From CAZOEL01 sp964578835 (lineage in GTDB: Bacteria; Desulfobacterota; Syntrophobacteria; Syntrophobacterales; Syntrophobacteraceae): a stretch of DNA of 64,000 nucleotides. Location of the stretch: positions 20,976-84,975 of the forward strand of contig CAZOEL010000022.1 in NCBI GenBank assembly GCA_964578835.1. The letters run 5' to 3'. Every line of letters begins with the position of its first letter. Position 1 is the first letter of the stretch. Shown here in pieces: positions 61,046-64,000 of this stretch. Both the position numbers and the translations under genes were made by a program. The notes beneath the pieces are model-generated. The model made no database searches. It was not told where the DNA came from and saw only the letters and a list, made by a program, of their open reading frames with translations.

Positions 61046-64000
61046 CTAGAAGCGCCAAGGGGATGGGTCGGTGCAGACAAGGAACTTGTAAATCTCGGCG
61101 CCGTATCCATGCGCGTCGTTCTTTACCGTTAGCCGCACCTGATAAGAGGTTCCGGGATAGGGAATGGCGATTGTCGCCTCCAGGTTGTTTACGCCAGCTT
61201 GTGTGTCTAAAAACGTGAGCCAGTGCGAGCCGCCATCGAAGGTCGCCTCAAGCTTCACAAAGCCAAAGCCTCCGTTTGTCGAGTCCTTATACGAGCAGAA
61301 AGCGACGCCATACCTGCACGGGGCGTCCTTTAGGCTATAGGCGCCCGTAGCCGGTACGCCCGAGCCGTTTGCAAGCAAGAGCCTGTTAGACGTGTTGCCA
61401 ACGACCGGGTAAGAGCCGCCCGTGCGATCGACAAGAGTTAGTCCCGCGCATTCGTTTGCAAACCAACTCTTCGAGGTGTCTTCGAGAACGTCCAGGCCCG
61501 TCCAGTTGCCGTTGCCCGTCTCGACCACGTTGATGTTCGCGTAGACTTTAGATAGGAAGCAAAGCGCCCTGTTCGCCGTGGCATCGCCTCCGTTCGTCAA
61601 GCTCCAATCTTCAACCGACGCCTTGTAGGTCGATGTATCGGGACTAAGACGCTTTGTCTCGTCTTCGAGCGTATCGAAGACCGCGAGCTGCGCCCATGAG
61701 ATATATTGAAAGTTCGCCCGCATAAGCTCGAACTCGAACTTGCTCTCAAGGTCTATTACGTTTCCAGAAAGATCCAGTAAATCCTGTCCGAGAGTAGCAC
61801 CGGCCGTGGCGTTATCCTCCGGCCTCCCGTCGCCCGTAACCTTTGCCCAAATCGCCCTTGAGCCCGCCTCGACCGTCAGCCATTCGAGCAATTTGGCGCG
61901 CTTCGCGTAGAAATTGTTCCAGGTCGCGTCCCATCCCTGCCCGACGGTCGTCGAGGCTCTATTCACGGACGTCGAAGTTCCCATGTTGAGGAAGAGCTGG
62001 AGCGTCGTGTTGATGTAGGTGTCAAGGGCCGCGTAGGCTCCTGTGAAGTCCGTATACGCCGCATTTCCCGTCAACCCGAGCGCTGTGGCCTGCGCCCTGA
62101 GAGTGCCGCCCACGCCGCTTTCCGTAACGATCTTGTCCCACTGGGGCTTAAGAGACGCCTTCTCTTTCTTGGCGAGCTTGCCCTGGTCGTCTAAGGTCGT
62201 GATATCGGTCTGGAACTGCGTGATCTCTTCTGAGTAGTAGGTCGCGGCCCCGGTCGTTATGGCCTGGATGAGCGCCTGCCTTGCGTCGAAATACTGGGTC
62301 CAGGTGCTATCCCATGTCGGACGATCGACAGTCGTACTAGCGGTCATGTTCTCGAAAAGATGCAGCGTGCCCTCGATATAGCTGACGAGCTGCGCGTACT
62401 TCGCATCGAAGGTCGTGATCGTCGCGTGCCCGGCCCCAACCAGCGTTATCGCCTGGCTCGTGAGATAGCCGGTCCCGAGAGCGCCTTCGAGCTTGATCTC
62501 ATCCCAGTCGGGCTTGAGGTTCACCTTCTCTTTCTTCGTGATCTTGTTCTGATTGTCCATCTCGAGGATGGCTTCTTGAGCGTCCGATATCTCCTGGCTG
62601 TAGTAGGTCGCGGCCGTGTGCGTGGTCGCCTTTAAAAGCTCCTGCCTCGCCGAGAAGTAGTCGCTCCAGAAAGAGTCCCACTCGCCCCTCGTTACATTGG
62701 TCGACGCCGTCATGTCCTCGAAGAGTCTGAGAGTCACGTTGATGTAGGTGAAAAGATCGGAATAAGCCGAGTTGAACGTCTCTATGATTCCGCTATCGAC
62801 GCCCATCTCAATCGCTTGACTCGTGAGATATCCCGTCCCGAGAGCGCCTTCCGCTATGATGTCGAGCCACTGCGGATAGAGGTTGATCTTCTCTTTTTTC
62901 GTGATCTTGTTCGCGTTATCCATCTCGAGGATGGCGGTTTCTGAGCCCGTGATAGAGAGCGTGATCGCATCCGAGAGCTCGTCTTGCGTGATCTTGTCGC
63001 CCGTCGAGCTGATAACGCCCGACTCTGCGCCCACGCCAAACTCGTCGTAAGGAAGCACCTGGGCGTAGTAGACCGTTGCGCTGTTTTTGATCTTCTGCTT
63101 TATGACGCAGTGTTGCGTACCGGCAGACAACGTGGCCTTTAGCGTATTTGGCGGATTCGTCGTTCCGAAGTAGACCTCGTATTTCTTGAGGTCCGCGGGT
63201 TCGGCCCACTCCTCCCAGCTAAGCTCGAAGCCGCTCGTCTGTTTCGTTAGCGTCGGATAGAAGCCCGCCATGTCCGGAGTCGAGTTCGTCGCCGTGGCCG
63301 TTGCCGGGTTCTCCGAGAGTTTGTTGTTCTCGTCTTTAGCTTTTATCTCGACAACGAGCGTGCGCTGAGGAGGCAGCGAGTAGGCGGCCGAAGCCTTTCT
63401 GTTGTCCGTAAGAGAGAATTTGGAGTCGGTAAAGGGGTAATTGCCCTGTCCTCCCGTCTTGAGAACCTGGCCGCCCTGAGTCTTTATCGTTACGATGTAG
63501 TCTTTGATGCGCCACTCGGTCATGTCCTCGGGATGCACGGCCACGACCGGCTCCCAGTCGATCATGCATGTGGCGCCCTCGAAGACGGCGCTCACGCTCG
63601 GGACATCGGGAACGGGCACGTTTTTAAAGCCGTTGATCGCGATCGAATGATCGTAGGCGTGATCGGAATACTCGATGTCGTTTGTTAAGCCGTTTGTGAG
63701 GATCGGCTTCACGCACACAAAGTAGGTCATGTCCTGCTCGACGCCCCGGATGAGATAGGGCGACTCGTCGGCGTAGCCATCGAGCTGCCAGGAGTCTCCC
63801 ACGAGGGGGCTCCCGGCCGATTCCCTCGTTACTCCGTCCCACTTTGCCCAAAGCACCGCGTAGCGATCTATCACGGCAGTCGTGTTCGTTGGAAGCGCAG
63901 GGGCTTTCCAGCTCGCAACCGCCTGGAGCTCGTAGGCGCTCCCCGTGAATTCCTTTTGCTCGACAAGCGAGACGTCGGTGACAAAAGGAACGAATACGTC
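61046..64000 (-). CDS. Phage tail protein with Fn3-like domains, 5' end cut
   Basis: The minus-strand frame is open to the right window edge, so at least 42 residues lie upstream of the first internal start (GTG at 63874). The N-terminal part is made of fibronectin type III-like domains (YFVCVKPILTNGLTNDIEYS, DYIVTIKTQGGQVLKTGG, ELSWEEWAEPADLKKYEVYF), as in phage tail tip or host-specificity proteins. Three helical repeats of about 120 residues follow (about 62940-61860), each opening with a DNQNKITKKEKVNLKP-like segment. The C-terminal 250 residues are beta-rich and probably a jelly-roll. Its place upstream of the fibre genes fits a tail tip or fibre-attachment protein. Confidence 0.82.
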   Translation of the reverse strand, partial: DVFVPFVTDVSLVEQKEFTGSAYELQAVASWKAPALPTNTTAVIDRYAVLWAKWDGVTRESAGSPLVGDSWQLDGYADESPYLIRGVEQDMTYFVCVKPILTNGLTNDIEYSDHAYDHSIAINGFKNVPVPDVPSVSAVFEGATCMIDWEPVVAVHPEDMTEWRIKDYIVTIKTQGGQVLKTGGQGNYPFTDSKFSLTDNRKASAAYSLPPQRTLVVEIKAKDENNKLSENPATATATNSTPDMAGFYPTLTKQTSGFELSWEEWAEPADLKKYEVYFGTTNPPNTLKATLSAGTQHCVIKQKIKNSATVYYAQVLPYDEFGVGAESGVISSTGDKITQDELSDAITLSITGSETAILEMDNANKITKKEKINLYPQWLDIIAEGALGTGYLTSQAIEMGVDSGIIETFNSAYSDLFTYINVTLRLFEDMTASTNVTRGEWDSFWSDYFSARQELLKATTHTAATYYSQEISDAQEAILEMDNQNKITKKEKVNLKPDWDEIKLEGALGTGYLTSQAITLVGAGHATITTFDAKYAQLVSYIEGTLHLFENMTASTTVDRPTWDSTWTQYFDARQALIQAITTGAATYYSEEITQFQTDITTLDDQGKLAKKEKASLKPQWDKIVTESGVGGTLRAQATALGLTGNAAYTDFTGAYAALDTYINTTLQLFLNMGTSTSVNRASTTVGQGWDATWNNFYAKRAKLLEWLTVEAGSRAIWAKVTGDGRPEDNATAGATLGQDLLDLSGNVIDLESKFEFELMRANFQYISWAQLAVFDTLEDETKRLSPDTSTYKASVEDWSLTNGGDATANRALCFLSKVYANINVVETGNGNWTGLDVLEDTSKSWFANECAGLTLVDRTGGSYPVVGNTSNRLLLANGSGVPATGAYSLKDAPCRYGVAFCSYKDSTNGGFGFVKLEATFDGGSHWLTFLDTQAGVNNLEATIAIPYPGTSYQVRLTVKNDAHGYGAEIYKFLVCTDPSPWRF

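Noticed and set aside
1..64000. tRNA, rRNA or riboswitch genes
   Set aside because: I looked for cloverleaf, rRNA and common riboswitch core sequences on both strands and saw none I could support.

Overview
This is a window of bacterial chromosome of roughly 50-57% GC, judged by eye. It probably comes from a Gram-negative host, because there is a lipobox lipoprotein and there are very PAS-rich two-component sensors of the kind common in Desulfobacterota and related phyla. That placement is an inference; no rRNA, tRNA or other taxonomic marker gene is present. Phage-like modules lie at both ends (1-3060 on the plus strand and about 49418-64000 on the minus strand). Between them are a very large defence operon, a decayed accessory zone and a signalling cassette.

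Layout. (1) 1-2320: small overlapping phage-type genes of unknown function and a convergent ASCH-domain gene. (2) 2330-3682: palindromes, a serine-recombinase fragment, a frameshifted gene relic and a gene-poor stretch. (3) 3683-28537: nine co-directional, mostly overlapping genes that look like a DNA phosphorothioation (PT) modification-restriction system of unusual make-up. The order is DUF4007 protein, P-loop ATPase, DndC-type sulfurtransferase, a 1521-aa fusion (sulfur-binding-like domain, NERD nuclease, degenerate kinase, intact-looking kinase, DptF ATPase), DptG, DptH, a second DUF4007 protein, a second giant ATPase, and the PT-associated putative methyltransferase. (4) 28538-32720: decayed accessory DNA with an XRE/ImmA pair, a WGR-like gene and an inverted relic of it, pseudogenes and an orphan antitoxin-like regulator. 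(5) 32880-47345: a periplasmic binding lipoprotein, three giant PAS sensor kinases (1181, 1388 and 1753 aa) and a receiver protein, probably one signalling operon. (6) 47460-49408: a 104-bp terminal-inverted-repeat element, a 3D-domain protein, a toxin-antitoxin pair with a frameshifted toxin, and an intact RelB/YafQ-like pair. (7) 49418-64000: phage late genes on the minus strand: phosphoesterase, lytic transglycosylase, small virion-type proteins, a 1783-aa collagen-like fibre, two glycosyltransferase-type proteins and a tail protein cut by the window end.

How the parts may work together. In the defence operon the DndC-like enzyme, the two DUF4007-ATPase pairs and the methyltransferase-like protein are the likely marking side. 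The DptF-DptG-DptH set is the known PT-dependent restriction side. The novelty is that DptF is fused to a domain resembling PT-DNA readers and to a NERD-kinase module like that of BREX PglW, so mark sensing, nuclease, phospho-signalling and ATPase could sit in one polypeptide. No dndA, dndB, dndD or dndE is present, so sulfur would have to come from a desulfurase elsewhere. The phage-tail glycosyltransferases next to the collagen-like fibre suggest a modified fibre, and the tail protein, fibre and lysis-type genes form a normal late-gene order.
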